From Roridomyces roridus (Eukaryota; Basidiomycota; Agaricomycetes; Agaricales; Mycenaceae), in assembly GCA_029378245.1 (NCBI GenBank), contig JARKIF010000062.1, positions 1-64,000 of the forward strand: 64,000 nt of DNA. Reading direction: 5' to 3'. The notes under the pieces were generated by a model. The model was not told the origin of the DNA. It did no database searches and saw nothing but the letters and a program-made list of their open reading frames with translations. Below, piece by piece: positions 22,379 to 32,605 of the stretch (positions are counted from its first letter, which is position 1; every line of letters begins with the position of its first letter). The position numbers and the translations under genes were made by a program.

Positions 22379-25300
22379 TTAGTCGGATGCGGGAAGTTCC
22401 ACATCGACATCAAGGTCGTCCGGGTCCGAAAGGGTAGATTGTTCGAGTTGCCGAAGTCGTTCCGTTGATATGTCCAAAAATTCGTTGAGGGCTGGGATCG
22501 GGATCGAAGTGCGCGCGAAGTACGGAATGACACGGAAGGCGGCGATAGGGCGATGGAATAATGATCCGTCTAGTTCGCATAAAATGTATGCTCCACCACG
22601 ATTGCGGGATATGACGATGAGCGGGCCGAGGTACCGTTTGCGCATCTTTCTGCTGAGTGATTTCTCGATGGCCGTGTTGCGCATGAGAACCAAATCACCG
22701 CGTTTGAAGTCGTAATCGCGGATAGTGGCAGCGTGGTCGATTTCGAAGCGAGCGGCATGGCGTAAACGTGCCTCGTAGACTGTGGAGTGAAGTGTGGCCA
22801 GCTGATCACGGCGTTTCTGTAGGGCAATAGCGCGGGTGGCAATAAGATCTGTGGTCGAAAGGACAGAGTCCGGAGGCGGGAGCAGATATGTGGCTTCGGA
22901 TATATCGAGCGGAAGGAGCGGATGTGTGCCTGTCGCGGCGAAGTAAGGGGAGCAACCCATGCGCTTGCGTACGGTGACTCGATCTGCCCAAAAGACAGAG
23001 TACGTGCCGGTATGCCATTTGCTCTGATCACCGTCGACTGCCTTGAAAAGGGCTTCTCGAACATCAAAGTGGGGACGTTCAATAAGACCATTTGCGCGAG
23101 AATTGTAGCCGGAGATGCGAATGTGATGGATGTGATATTTATGCGCCAGGTACTCAAGGGCCTTGATGAAGGGAGTACCGTTGTCGGTAACGATCTCGCA
23201 AAGTGTGCCCCAACGGCAGATGATATCCTGGAAAATCCAATCTCCGATGGCCTGTGCAGTTTCTCGACGTAGCATGCGGAACTCTGCATATGCACTGAGA
23301 GAGCAGCGGCCGTGGACAATATATTTGAATCCCCCACTTGGCGGCATGTGCATCGTGTCAATATAGACCTTGGCGAACAGCGGCGCGGGGGTGGCAACGG
23401 TGGGTGGAATTAAAACTTGGCGTGTCTGTCGAATTTGGCAAAGATGACAGGTTTTAATAAACCAGGTGATGTCATCGGCCATGTGCGGCCACCAGAAGCG
23501 TTCGGAGATGAGTGCGCGAGTTGCATAGAAGCCTTTGTGTCCAACATCATCGTGTGCCGAGCGGAGAATGAATAATCGACGCTGAGGCGGAGTGACGAGT
23601 TTATGCTGAGACTGTGGGTCTTTCCGCCAAAGCTGTCCATCGGCAACATAAAACTCGAGGCAATAGCGCACGAATTTCTCGTAATCGTGATCCGAAATGT
23701 CGCGGGGGCGTTCCAAGGTATCGTGCCAAAGTCGAACGACAACCACACGGGCATCAGCACGCCGTGCAGAATCGGAACGGGGGACAAGGTCGTAGTCAAG
23801 GGAAGGTGGCGCATCTTGACCATCAGGTGCAATTTCTGCAGCCAGTGTCGCAACAAAATGCTGTCGGCGAGGAACATACGGCGTGTCGTTGATCATATGC
23901 AGGAAGCCGTGTACTTGATCAATCCAATCATCAAAATCATCCTCGGGTTCTGGCTGGTCTCCAGGCTGCGGCGGACGACGCGAGAGTCCATCTGGACCGT
24001 GTGAAACACCGGGGACGTGGACGAGAGTGAAGTGGAAAGTGAGGATGGCGAGAATCCACCGATTGATGCTGGCACTTGGTGCAAGATCAGGGTTAGCGAG
24101 CATACCCTTGATGTAGCGCGCATCAACTTCGATGACAAGATTGCGGAGACCGATGAGGTAAACCTTCCAGGCGCGGAGAGTACGGAATAAACCGTATAGC
24201 TCGAGTTTGGCTTGCGAGAAGCGAGCCTCACGGTCATTGAGCGTGATGGAACCGAAGCGCGCATAATATCGACGGGAGAGGTTGTCCGGATCGCACTGAG
24301 CGAGGAGGCTGCCAATGGCGAGTGATGAAGTGTCGACAGCCAGTATGACGGGAGCACTGGACCAATAATTAAGCGGTCGGAGGGCGGGGGAATGAAGGAG
24401 TGCATATTTCAAATCCTCCTGGGCAGCAATCTGCTCGGGTCCAAAGGTGAACGGCATATCTTTGCGCGTGAGCATGATGAGGTAGTGTGCGCGGTGGGAG
24501 AAATTCCGGATAAAAATACGAACGACACCAATGGTGCCGAGGAATGCGCGTACTTCGGAGAGGTCACGACAGGGACCCCAATTGACAATCTTGTCAACAC
24601 GCTTCTCGTCGGGGATGCGACCGGCAGGGGTGCAGACATGTCCAACCACAGTGATCCTCTCTGCGCAAAGGACGAGCTTGTGGCCAGAAAAGGTTCCGCC
24701 GGAATATTTCATGCGTTGTACGACGCGGATTAAATTGTTGAAATGTTCCCAAATGAATCGTCGAATGCCGGGGTTCTCGGGAATGGTCTCGTATGAGCCA
24801 TCGGCGAGCTGATAAGCCGAAGCGGGGCCGCGGAAGGGGACGTCGTCAATATATGGCCAGGTAAACTCGGGGATCTCGGGCTGGAGGATGTGCGTCACGT
24901 CGTCGTGAAATATGGGGACCGAATTTGTCCAACCCATCGGAAGGGTGACAAGCCGGAGAGCGCCGTAAGGTGTCTGGAACGTGGTAAAATCCCGAGATGC
25001 GGGAGCAAGTAGACGTTCATCATAGCCAACGTAAAGATCAAGCATGGCACCGCATGCACGACCAGCGAAATGTTCCGCTAGCTGCTCGGTGAAGGGTGTA
25101 ACACCAGAGTGCTGGATGGTGACGGCGTTAAGTGGCTCGAGGGCGTGGACTATTCGTAGACTGGTTCCGTCCTTCTTGACAACGCAAAACCACCGGGAGC
25201 GGTAGGACGAGTTTGACGGCTCGTAGACGCCAGCGTCAATCTTCGTGCGAATGATCTTGCACACCTGGTCATAAATGCCAGGCGGAATGGGAATGTTCCG

Positions 25301-26038
25301 TTGAACCCAGGGCGTGTGCGGCATGACGGGGATATTGACGGGAGGAAAGAAGTCGGTGCGGAAGCTGCCGCGCTCCGAGTCTTCCCAGGCGAAGGCCTCA
25401 TTCTGCAAACACATAAAGTGGTGCATCAGATCGCGCTCGGCAGGCCACAGAAAATCGCCGGAATGAGCAAGGTCGATCGCATCACGGCGTTCAGCCGTAT
25501 AGCGACCGGTGGGAATGAACGGTGGCGGGTTTGGATCAAGTTTCGGCATGTCGGCGAGTGGATCACCGAGGATGTGACGTTCGATACGGAAGTCATCGGG
25601 GACGGAGCCGAGAACCGGTCGGATCTTTTGTGCGACGGGTTTGTATTTCTTCTTGGCATAAACTTGGGCCAAGGGAGGAAGCGCGGAGGGGGTATTATTA
25701 TTTTTAGACCCGCGAGTTGAATCGCGGGGCATCGGGGACGTCGGTTGAGCGACGGGAGAGGAACGGATCGGAGAGTGAGAGGAAACAGAATATATTGGGA
25801 TAAAATGATCACCACGAGTTGAATCGTGGGACTCGGGGAATGTCGGTTGAACAACTGTATGTGCGAAAACCACCGTATCTGCATCGCGGCCTAGATTAGT
25901 GCAGGCCGAGAGATAGGTGTGCTGTATGTGGGAGAGGGTGTCCGATTCGAGTGCCGAAGTTGATTCAATGATAAATTTACCGGGAATGTCGGGGTGTGGC
26001 GCAATAATTAGGGCAAGCTCTTGTTGATCAGGGATCAA
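22379..26038 (-). CDS. Ty3 element Pol: reverse transcriptase, RNase H, integrase
   Basis: 1219 codons, counted from the first in-frame TTG. There is no ATG at its start and it lies in the -1 frame relative to Gag-protease, so synthesis as a Gag-Pol fusion is expected. Reverse transcriptase occupies about residues 250-460, with catalytic YIDD at about 396-399 (FTWPYIDDVPF). RNase H follows (VILAVDTSSLAIGSLL). The integrase H2C2 finger is HDDVGH...CHLCQ (about 810-850), and the DDE core shows IDTMHMP, TDNGTPF and LIERPHFDVREALF. A C-terminal segment (YLGPLIVISR) follows. No chromodomain was recognised. Confidence 0.9.
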   Translation of the reverse strand: MIPDQQELALIIAPHPDIPGKFIIESTSALESDTLSHIQHTYLSACTNLGRDADTVVFAHTVVQPTFPESHDSTRGDHFIPIYSVSSHSPIRSSPVAQPTSPMPRDSTRGSKNNNTPSALPPLAQVYAKKKYKPVAQKIRPVLGSVPDDFRIERHILGDPLADMPKLDPNPPPFIPTGRYTAERRDAIDLAHSGDFLWPAERDLMHHFMCLQNEAFAWEDSERGSFRTDFFPPVNIPVMPHTPWVQRNIPIPPGIYDQVCKIIRTKIDAGVYEPSNSSYRSRWFCVVKKDGTSLRIVHALEPLNAVTIQHSGVTPFTEQLAEHFAGRACGAMLDLYVGYDERLLAPASRDFTTFQTPYGALRLVTLPMGWTNSVPIFHDDVTHILQPEIPEFTWPYIDDVPFRGPASAYQLADGSYETIPENPGIRRFIWEHFNNLIRVVQRMKYSGGTFSGHKLVLCAERITVVGHVCTPAGRIPDEKRVDKIVNWGPCRDLSEVRAFLGTIGVVRIFIRNFSHRAHYLIMLTRKDMPFTFGPEQIAAQEDLKYALLHSPALRPLNYWSSAPVILAVDTSSLAIGSLLAQCDPDNLSRRYYARFGSITLNDREARFSQAKLELYGLFRTLRAWKVYLIGLRNLVIEVDARYIKGMLANPDLAPSASINRWILAILTFHFTLVHVPGVSHGPDGLSRRPPQPGDQPEPEDDFDDWIDQVHGFLHMINDTPYVPRRQHFVATLAAEIAPDGQDAPPSLDYDLVPRSDSARRADARVVVVRLWHDTLERPRDISDHDYEKFVRYCLEFYVADGQLWRKDPQSQHKLVTPPQRRLFILRSAHDDVGHKGFYATRALISERFWWPHMADDITWFIKTCHLCQIRQTRQVLIPPTVATPAPLFAKVYIDTMHMPPSGGFKYIVHGRCSLSAYAEFRMLRRETAQAIGDWIFQDIICRWGTLCEIVTDNGTPFIKALEYLAHKYHIHHIRISGYNSRANGLIERPHFDVREALFKAVDGDQSKWHTGTYSVFWADRVTVRKRMGCSPYFAATGTHPLLPLDISEATYLLPPPDSVLSTTDLIATRAIALQKRRDQLATLHSTVYEARLRHAARFEIDHAATIRDYDFKRGDLVLMRNTAIEKSLSRKMRKRYLGPLIVISRNRGGAYILCELDGSLFHRPIAAFRVIPYFARTSIPIPALNEFLDISTERLRQLEQSTLSDPDDLDVDVELPASD

Positions 26039-28275
26039 TTCCTCGAGTTGGGAAAACCCTGTTGACGCGCACGAGGGGACCCACGAGGTACAGTGGGCAC
26101 GGTGACGACTCTGCCGGAGTTCGGATCACTGATGGTGATGGTCTGGTCCTCGTTGGCAAAGGTGCGGACAATGCTCTGCGTCAAGACGTGGAAGGGATGA
26201 CCCAATAATACATCATACGCTGGATTGCGGACAATATACACCTGCAGATAAAGTGTGATGTCTCCGAGCGTGAACGGAACGTTGCGAGCTAAACCAAGCG
26301 AGGGGGTGACGGTGCCGTTGGCCGATTGCATGTGCAAGATGATCGTGGGGTCGTACGTGAGCCTGAGACTGTGACAAACAGCCTCTGACATGGCTATAAT
26401 CTGCGAGCCGCCATCCACGACAGACTCGACGACTTCACGGTTGTCGATGGTGGGGAGTACAGACCGAAGGGCACAACAATTCACTGAGACGATGAGATCT
26501 GCCGGAATGGGTAGACCAGCGTCGTAGTAAACGGCATAGGGATCGGGAACGACAAAGGCGTCCGGGGGCAGACTCGAAGTTGCAGCGTCCACATTGAACA
26601 CGGCGGGGAGGGAATCAATCATAGCCGTATGGCGTGCATCCTCCTCGCGTTGCTCGTCGATGGTCTCGTGGGCGGGGTCGTCGAATAAATCCGAAAAAGG
26701 CAAAATGCCGTTGAGAAGCTGCCCAACTGGAGCAGCCGACTGAGAATCCTTGGGCGGTGCACGACGTGACGTTGTGACTTCACGGTACTGGGCGCGGACT
26801 TCCGGTGCGATCGACAATAATTGCCGCATGGGAATTGTGACGGGGGACTCGAGTGATGCATTGAAAATAGCCTTGGCATCTCTCTCATCGTAGACGGGGG
26901 CTGTAGTGCGATATGCGGGACCTTTAGGCGGCGGCGCGGCAAAGTTGCGTTCTGCAGGCGGCGCATATGCAGCATCACGAGCATTCGCGAATGGATGAAT
27001 CTGCGGCGCAGCGACAGGTTGCACGGGGGGAGCGACAGGTGCGGGAGCCGGACGGGTAGGAGCAGGTGCGGGAGCGGGAGGGACGGCACGAGGCTGCGGT
27101 GGCTGAATAGTATGATCCGGGGCCTCACGACCAGCGTCCAATGCACGTTTAGCTTGTCGGCGAGTCTGGATAGCCAAAATCTCGCGATGGCATGCTTCCT
27201 CGCGTTCATCATCCGTCAAAATGTATGTCTGTGCGACTGGAGCGGAAGTCTCCACCAAATTCTGCGCCGTGACGATGAGCTGGGCCTGTGCGATCTGACC
27301 GGGGTTCTGTTTGTGCCACTCGTCAATCCGTGTACGTAGGTCTCGGCCGGTAACCGCACGCGGGACAAATGCACCGCTGGGTAGTACGACTCGACCGTCC
27401 GTGTTACGGCGACATTTGCCGGCATTGATATCGTCGAGAACCCGGGGGCACTGGTTGATGAAATGATTTTGCTCGCTGCAATATCCGCAGCCGTCGGGAC
27501 GGGGAGGCCTTGTCGAATTCGTGCCAGTAGTGCCGTTGCCGGTGTTGCCTTTCTGGGTGGCAAGCACTTTAATGAGCTCTGCAACCGTGCCGACGAGGGC
27601 GGCAATGCCAGGGTCGGATTTGATGTCAGCGGATATAGATGCAATATTGTGGGATGTGGGGGAGGCGGCAGCAGCGATGAGCGTACCACTAGTCCCAGCA
27701 ACAACAAATTCCGCAGCTTCATATAGATCCGCGAGGTCATACGGGTCCTCGGGATGAATGTCAGGCTTTTTGATCTGAAGCCGATGCTGGATTGCGACGG
27801 CGAGCGACGGCGGATGCATGGCACGGAAGAAGGCACGGCTCTGCTCGGAAGCCGAAAGCCGATTCTTGCCAGTGAGGTACGAGGTGATCAACAGGAATTG
27901 ACGGTAGAACGTCGTCAGATCGAGCTTGGTGTGAATGCCGGTGCGGGAAGTCTGACCGACAAGGGCATCAAGGTCGTTTAGGCCAAATCGACGATCCTCA
28001 TCATTCCCTGAGTAAAGTTTCAGCACGTCGGCTTTAAACGAATCATATGATGTGGGGGCATTGGTGAAAGACGGTAAAGTCTCCCAGATCTCCTGGTCAT
28101 CGACGGGCAAGTACCGGGTGGCGTGTTTCTTTTTCTCGGTGCTGTCCGTGACCGAGGAGACGTCGAACAAAAACTCCAGGTCGGCAAAGTACCGACGGAG
28201 CTCGCGGGGTTTAGAGGAGTCAAATTTGGGTGCAGTGCGATCACCGCGGGCGGGCATGGGAACGGGAGTGGCCAT
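26035..28275 (-). CDS. Ty3 element Gag with zinc knuckle and aspartic protease
   Basis: Structural protein with the protease fused at its C-terminus. The frame is open from an ATG at 28275 (MATPVPMPARGD); it is open further upstream without an ATG. A capsid-like helical part (FDSSKPRELRRYFADLEFLF) is followed by a CX2CX4HX4C knuckle, CGYCSEQNHFINQC, then a Pro/Ala-rich linker. The protease region carries VDGGSQIIAMSEAVC and YDVLLGHPFHVL, with DGGS where D-S/T-G is usual. The stop codon overlaps the start of the open pol frame. Confidence 0.85.
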   Translation of the reverse strand: MATPVPMPARGDRTAPKFDSSKPRELRRYFADLEFLFDVSSVTDSTEKKKHATRYLPVDDQEIWETLPSFTNAPTSYDSFKADVLKLYSGNDEDRRFGLNDLDALVGQTSRTGIHTKLDLTTFYRQFLLITSYLTGKNRLSASEQSRAFFRAMHPPSLAVAIQHRLQIKKPDIHPEDPYDLADLYEAAEFVVAGTSGTLIAAAASPTSHNIASISADIKSDPGIAALVGTVAELIKVLATQKGNTGNGTTGTNSTRPPRPDGCGYCSEQNHFINQCPRVLDDINAGKCRRNTDGRVVLPSGAFVPRAVTGRDLRTRIDEWHKQNPGQIAQAQLIVTAQNLVETSAPVAQTYILTDDEREEACHREILAIQTRRQAKRALDAGREAPDHTIQPPQPRAVPPAPAPAPTRPAPAPVAPPVQPVAAPQIHPFANARDAAYAPPAERNFAAPPPKGPAYRTTAPVYDERDAKAIFNASLESPVTIPMRQLLSIAPEVRAQYREVTTSRRAPPKDSQSAAPVGQLLNGILPFSDLFDDPAHETIDEQREEDARHTAMIDSLPAVFNVDAATSSLPPDAFVVPDPYAVYYDAGLPIPADLIVSVNCCALRSVLPTIDNREVVESVVDGGSQIIAMSEAVCHSLRLTYDPTIILHMQSANGTVTPSLGLARNVPFTLGDITLYLQVYIVRNPAYDVLLGHPFHVLTQSIVRTFANEDQTITISDPNSGRVVTVPTVPRGSPRARQQGFPNSRN
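26053..26059 (-). promoter_or_regulatory. Candidate -1 ribosomal frameshift heptamer GGGTTTT
   Basis: Read on the minus strand, the Gag codons CAG GGT TTT CCC contain G GGT TTT, a canonical X XXY YYZ slippery heptamer in the correct phase. It lies five codons before the Gag stop. A one-base backward slip enters the Pol frame with no intervening stop (continuing ...CAA CTC GAG GAA TTG). No downstream pseudoknot was tested. Confidence 0.6.
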
Positions 28276-28510
28276 GGTGGTTGTCGGGGACTCGGGTGGT
28301 GAAGTGTATAGTTGGAACTCGGCAAGCCACGCTAATGTGGGTGAATCTGGCGAGTGTAGTGAGAGGTTGTTGTGATGGGCGATGTGCTGAAGGTTGTCGG
28401 GGTTTTGTAGTGAGGCGAGCAACTCGAGTCGTAGGGTACGGGAAGCTGTGCGCCGCAAGGTGCGAGAAGTGCCGGTAGCAATGATGAAACCCTCGCGGTG
28501 GGCTCCAAAA

Positions 28511-29174
28511 TGTCGATCTCAACGACCGCCTAGCTGCGTGCGCGAGCTAAAACAACAAGTGTGAGGCAGTAGGCGGTTGCGAGAGAAAATGTGCAAGTGT
28601 TTCACCACGTCCGGCGCCGAACCAGGCAAAATGCAGCGCTGGCAGGAGGGATAAGACGAATGGGACGGTGACGGAAGCGAAGGCGTGGGCGTATACGTGG
28701 ACGGAGGCGTAGGTCGAGATCGGAGGCGACGAAGACGAAAGACTTAGAGCTGATACGAGGGGGAGAACAAGTCTGTGTTGAAAACCTACACAAAAACAGT
28801 CTTTTATACATGGTAGAGTAAAGGGTGAGTGTAGATAAATCCGAAGCAATGTACAACTTAGCAAAGATGAAAAGCAACCAGGGAAGAGAGTACAACGGAA
28901 AATCGAGGGATGGTGCACGGTGGGACGCCCGATGAGTGCGTAAGTGCAACCAAAAAGGTAGAATTAGTGGAATAAAACCAAAGAGAGGCAAGGTGTCCGA
29001 GGAGTAAGGAGGAGGGGGAGATTGTCGTAGTCGATGAGCGCAGGGCTGGAGGTGTAGGATCGCGGCGACATGGTGGTCGTGAAGCAAGAGACAACTGCAG
29101 CCGTACTGATTGATTTGCACTGTATGCCGGCAGTTTGAACATGCTCCGTGTCGAGCGCGTTGGCGTGCGCGACA
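28511..29174 (-). repeat. 5' LTR of the Ty3 element
   Basis: 664 bp, same length and ends as the left copy, and carries the element's promoter. It ends 203 bp from the stop codon of the P450 gene at 29377. Confidence 0.95.
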
Positions 29175-29376
29175 ATGCAGATGCAGTTTCCACCTCACAG
29201 CGAGCTTGCGGAACGATGAGTAATTTTTTATGCATAGGTATTGTACAAAGTATAGAAAATCGTCATCTCGTTCTTCCCTCTGAGATTCAATTCATCGCCT
29301 TTAACTTGTAGCCTCCTCCATCCGAACCCACAACCCTCCCTAGAAAAACGAATACAGTAAAAACCCGCTCACTTCT

Positions 29377-31894
29377 TCAAAGAAAAAAAAGACTGGCCTT
29401 GGCATACATAGTCAAACTCGTGCCAAACATAATCTTCTCCCGACTCCTCAGCGGACACTCCTTCCAACTCGAAGGCGGCTTCGTCTCCTCCGGTTGTGCG
29501 TCAGGAGCCAGCGCGAAGGATTTGAACCGCTGTAAAAGCCTGACTAGGAAGAACGACGCTTCTTGGTAGGCGAACTGAGCCCAACTATTAGTCCAACTGC
29601 AAGTATTTAGCGGTCAAGTCTAAGTACCTGTTGACCGAGACAAATTCGAGGACCTGAAAGAGTGGGAAGGTCAAGAAGGCTATGATAAAATCTTCGCAAT
29701 CACCTACCCGCATTGAAAGGCAAGAAGATGTACGGATTTGGAATCAAGTACTTTTGCAACCTCCCATCAATGAACCGATCCGGGTCGAAATCCAAGGCTA
29801 TCGTCCAAGTCAACCTCTGGCTTAGAATCACCAATAAAATGGAAACCGTACCATCCGGGCCCCAAAGATCCTTCCGCCGATGCATGAGGAAGACGAAATA
29901 CACGATTCTAAGTGAAATGTTCAACATGCGGTCAGCAAAAGAAGAAATGTTGGTACGAACTTGGCCTTGGCGGGTACATAGAACGGTTTACCGCCCGGAG
30001 TCATCGCTGGCCAGGTCGTAGCCTTTTTGGAAGATCTGGTGATGCAAGCTCAGAACCTCTTCTTTACGGAAACAAGACAAACTAACCGCGCATCAGCTGG
30101 ACTGTGCGCTTGTCAGTGTGGACAGAAGGGGTTAAAAATTGGGGCTCACACCGGTGGGTACAACCTCAAAGTTTCTGCAGACGGTTAATGGGAGTTGCAA
30201 GATCAAATTGAGTCCAAAATACCATTGATGAAGGCCCGGAGGTAGGGCATGGCCTTGATATCATCGTGTGTCGGCCTTCGGTTCCCCACCTTGTCGATAA
30301 TTTCCGCACGAAGCCGCTCGCCCATCTCAGGGTGCTCCGCAAGCATATATACAGCAAAGGTCAACAAGGAAGAGGTCTGACAGAAGATTATTAATCCATG
30401 CAAGCAAGCGTGAGGGGACGAACGGTATCACGCCCAGCCACCAAGATGTTGAGGATCTCGTCCCGGATTATCTGTTTATCTGGAAAACCAGTCAAGCAAT
30501 TATACTGACCAGACGGGACGCCAAACCCTCGGTTTCCTGCACTAAATGACTGAGCAGCGTGTCAGGCTCCGACTTTAGATCGACATCAGCTCGCGCCTTC
30601 TCCGTCAGCGCGTCGTTCAAAATCGGCTCGATGAATTGATCGATGACCTTTTCAGCGTTAAAATCCACCGAAAGGCCAGGGCGGCAACTCACATCACGAT
30701 GCGGCTTAATCTTATCGTGCCAAAATTCATTCAACGCCCATTTCGAGCCAAACGGCGAGCGATAGACGTGCAACTTCTGGCCCTCCATGAACGCATTGAC
30801 GAATCTATTGGATGAATGCTCCAAGAATGACGGGGGGTTCGTTTGAGATGACGAGCGCGGATATGGCAGCCCAGCTGAGAGCGAGTCTACGGATTTGCCG
30901 AATAAAAACTCTGTCGCGGAGTCTAGCGTGAAACGAGCGATCGCGTCCTGAAATTTCGTGTCAGGAAGGAGACCGCACAGGGAAGAAATCGAGCACTTGG
31001 ATATCGACGGCGTATCCTTGGCGAAGTCTGGCAGCAGCTTGTCCGATGGCATTGTTGGCATGAGTATCGAATGTGTCGAAATCGCTTATACGGTCCCGGG
31101 AAAAGTATGGGCGAGTAATTTTTCTGTGAAACTGCCACATTTCATCTGGGGTATTCCTAATCACGCATGATCAACTTGGAAGTGCAATTTTACATACCGT
31201 CCGTGTTGAAGACACCTGGAAATGAATGAGCCCAGATTGACCGGGGAATCGATTCACACCTGTTCCGAGGAGCGACTTGCCGCGGTCCTCGTCAATGGGA
31301 CCCTTCCAATAATTGTCAAACTCTGTCGCTAAAACGGCCTGTGCAGTGGTTGAATGAGTCTCTTCAAGCCAACAAGGGCGGTTTCCTCACCTTGATGTAT
31401 GCCGGCTCCGACGTGGCGATCTAGAACTCCTTTAGACTCTCATGGAGGCTTTAAAGGCAACACGAACCTGACACTCGAACAGCAGCTCTAGTAGGAGCGT
31501 GTTGCCGTACTTCTCGAACCATCCATTGAATACGAGAGCTGTAGGAAAGGTCACAATCAAATCCTTCATGTCGATACCGAGATGGCCGACCTGGGTATCC
31601 GATTCTGTGCCCCTGGCTCAACAAGCCGAGATTGGTCAACCCAAGACCGCCCCAGCGCCGGTCCAAAATCTTCGGGATGGTAATCGCGCCCCGCTGAGCT
31701 ACATCCCGGCTTTCCTTGAACCGGGAGTAGAGCAGAGTGAGCCCGAAAACAAGGGGCTGCACAAGGACCGCAGCCAGGATGTGAAGCCAGGATCCGACAT
31801 GAAACTTGCTGAATACGAGATAAGTCACAGCAGAGGGCAGCGCTACGCCTGGGAGGTTGCGCGCGAGGTATAGTATACCAGGAGGAACTGCCAT
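29377..31894 (-). CDS. Cytochrome P450 monooxygenase no. 2 (CYP63-like)
   Basis: The N-terminus [16 protein letters not shown] and a later membrane helix ([21 protein letters not shown]) are typical of the CYP63 group. [13 protein letters not shown], the exon [20 protein letters not shown] and the I-helix [13 protein letters not shown] follow. The ExxR motif is [10 protein letters not shown], rebuilt across an intron. [25 protein letters not shown] and the heme loop [12 protein letters not shown], also split by an intron, complete the core. More than ten introns keep the frame. The stop is TGA after a TTT run. A TATA box 40-50 bp upstream favours the ATG at 31894 over one at 31909. CYP63 enzymes of wood-decay fungi oxidise alkanes and aromatics; the substrate here is unproven. 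Confidence 0.85.
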
Positions 31895-31936
31895 GGCGAA
31901 AGGGACCAAGTGTACTCACGCTCCGGGTATGAGCTG

Positions 31937-31944
31937 TTTATATA
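31937..31944 (-). promoter_or_regulatory. TATA box of P450 no. 2
   Basis: TATATAAA on the minus strand, centred about 46 bp before the ATG at 31894. Transcription would start around 31905-31912, which makes the upstream ATG at 31909 an unlikely initiator. Confidence 0.6.
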
Positions 31945-31953
31945 CCACTCGGG

Positions 31954-32422
31954 GAAGCGCTACGCCGAGTATCTGACGCGCGTCTCATGACCACCTGACC
32001 GATATGGCCTATCAGATGCATTTTTGATAACCGCAGATCAACACTTGCCGGTCGGCATGTTGCAAATTCAATTCATTCATTTCTCCAACATTCTCACAAG
32101 GCGGCAGCGTCAACGGCATGCACACACTCTTTCCGCTTTCCGACATCCATTCCAATTCGAATTACAAAAGGATATGGAGTCGGCTACGGTTCGGGTGCCC
32201 GAAGCGCTCCGCCGAGTACTGACGCGCCGGTCATGACATGGCCTATCAGATGCACCGCAGATCAACTCTTGCCGGCCGGCGTGTTGCAAATTCAATTCAT
32301 TCATTTCTCCCACCAACGCGGCAACGTCAGCGGCATACACAATCGCTTTCCGCTTTCCCAACATCCATTCAAATTCGAATTACCAAAACTCGGTCATGGA
32401 GTCGGCAATGGCTCGGGAGCCC
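31954..32422. repeat. Imperfect tandem duplication, period about 247 bp
   Basis: Two units start GAAGCGCTMCGCCGAGTA at 31954 and 32201. Shared blocks include GCCTATCAGATGCA, GTTGCAAATTCAATTCATTC, CTTTCCGCTTTCC and ATGGAGTCGGC. The two have diverged by small indels. A few bases resembling a third start follow unit 2. The array fills most of the gap between P450 no. 2 and the stop of the DUF2235-TPR gene. Confidence 0.8.
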
Positions 32423-32605
32423 GCCGCGGCCAACGCCGTCTAGACGGCTCATACATTGCGGGCGAAGGCAACTGCGCAACAACTGCGCTTTGTTTGCCCA
32501 AAATCAGATGAACTTTGATCACCTTCCATATTAGGATTTGATGTTCAACTTCGATTTCAACCAAACATGATTTTGTGAAAACTAAACTACGGAGAGAAAA
32601 GATAA

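Larger units (their letters stand above)
21490..29174 (-). mobile_element. Ty3/gypsy LTR retrotransposon, complete, 7.7 kb
   Basis: Two direct repeats of 664 bp bound the element, both starting TGTCGATCTC and ending GCGCGACA. The regions compared, including overlapping open frames of 123 codons, are identical. A 4-bp target duplication, ATGC, occupies 21486-21489 and 29175-29178. Transcription is on the minus strand, so the 5' LTR is the right-hand copy. Just inside it (28493-28510) is a primer-binding-like stretch starting TGGAGCCCACC. Just inside the left LTR is a polypurine tract, GGGAGGAGA. Between the LTRs lie Gag-protease and Pol frames without internal stops. Identical LTRs and open frames point to a recent, possibly still competent, insertion. 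Confidence 0.95.
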
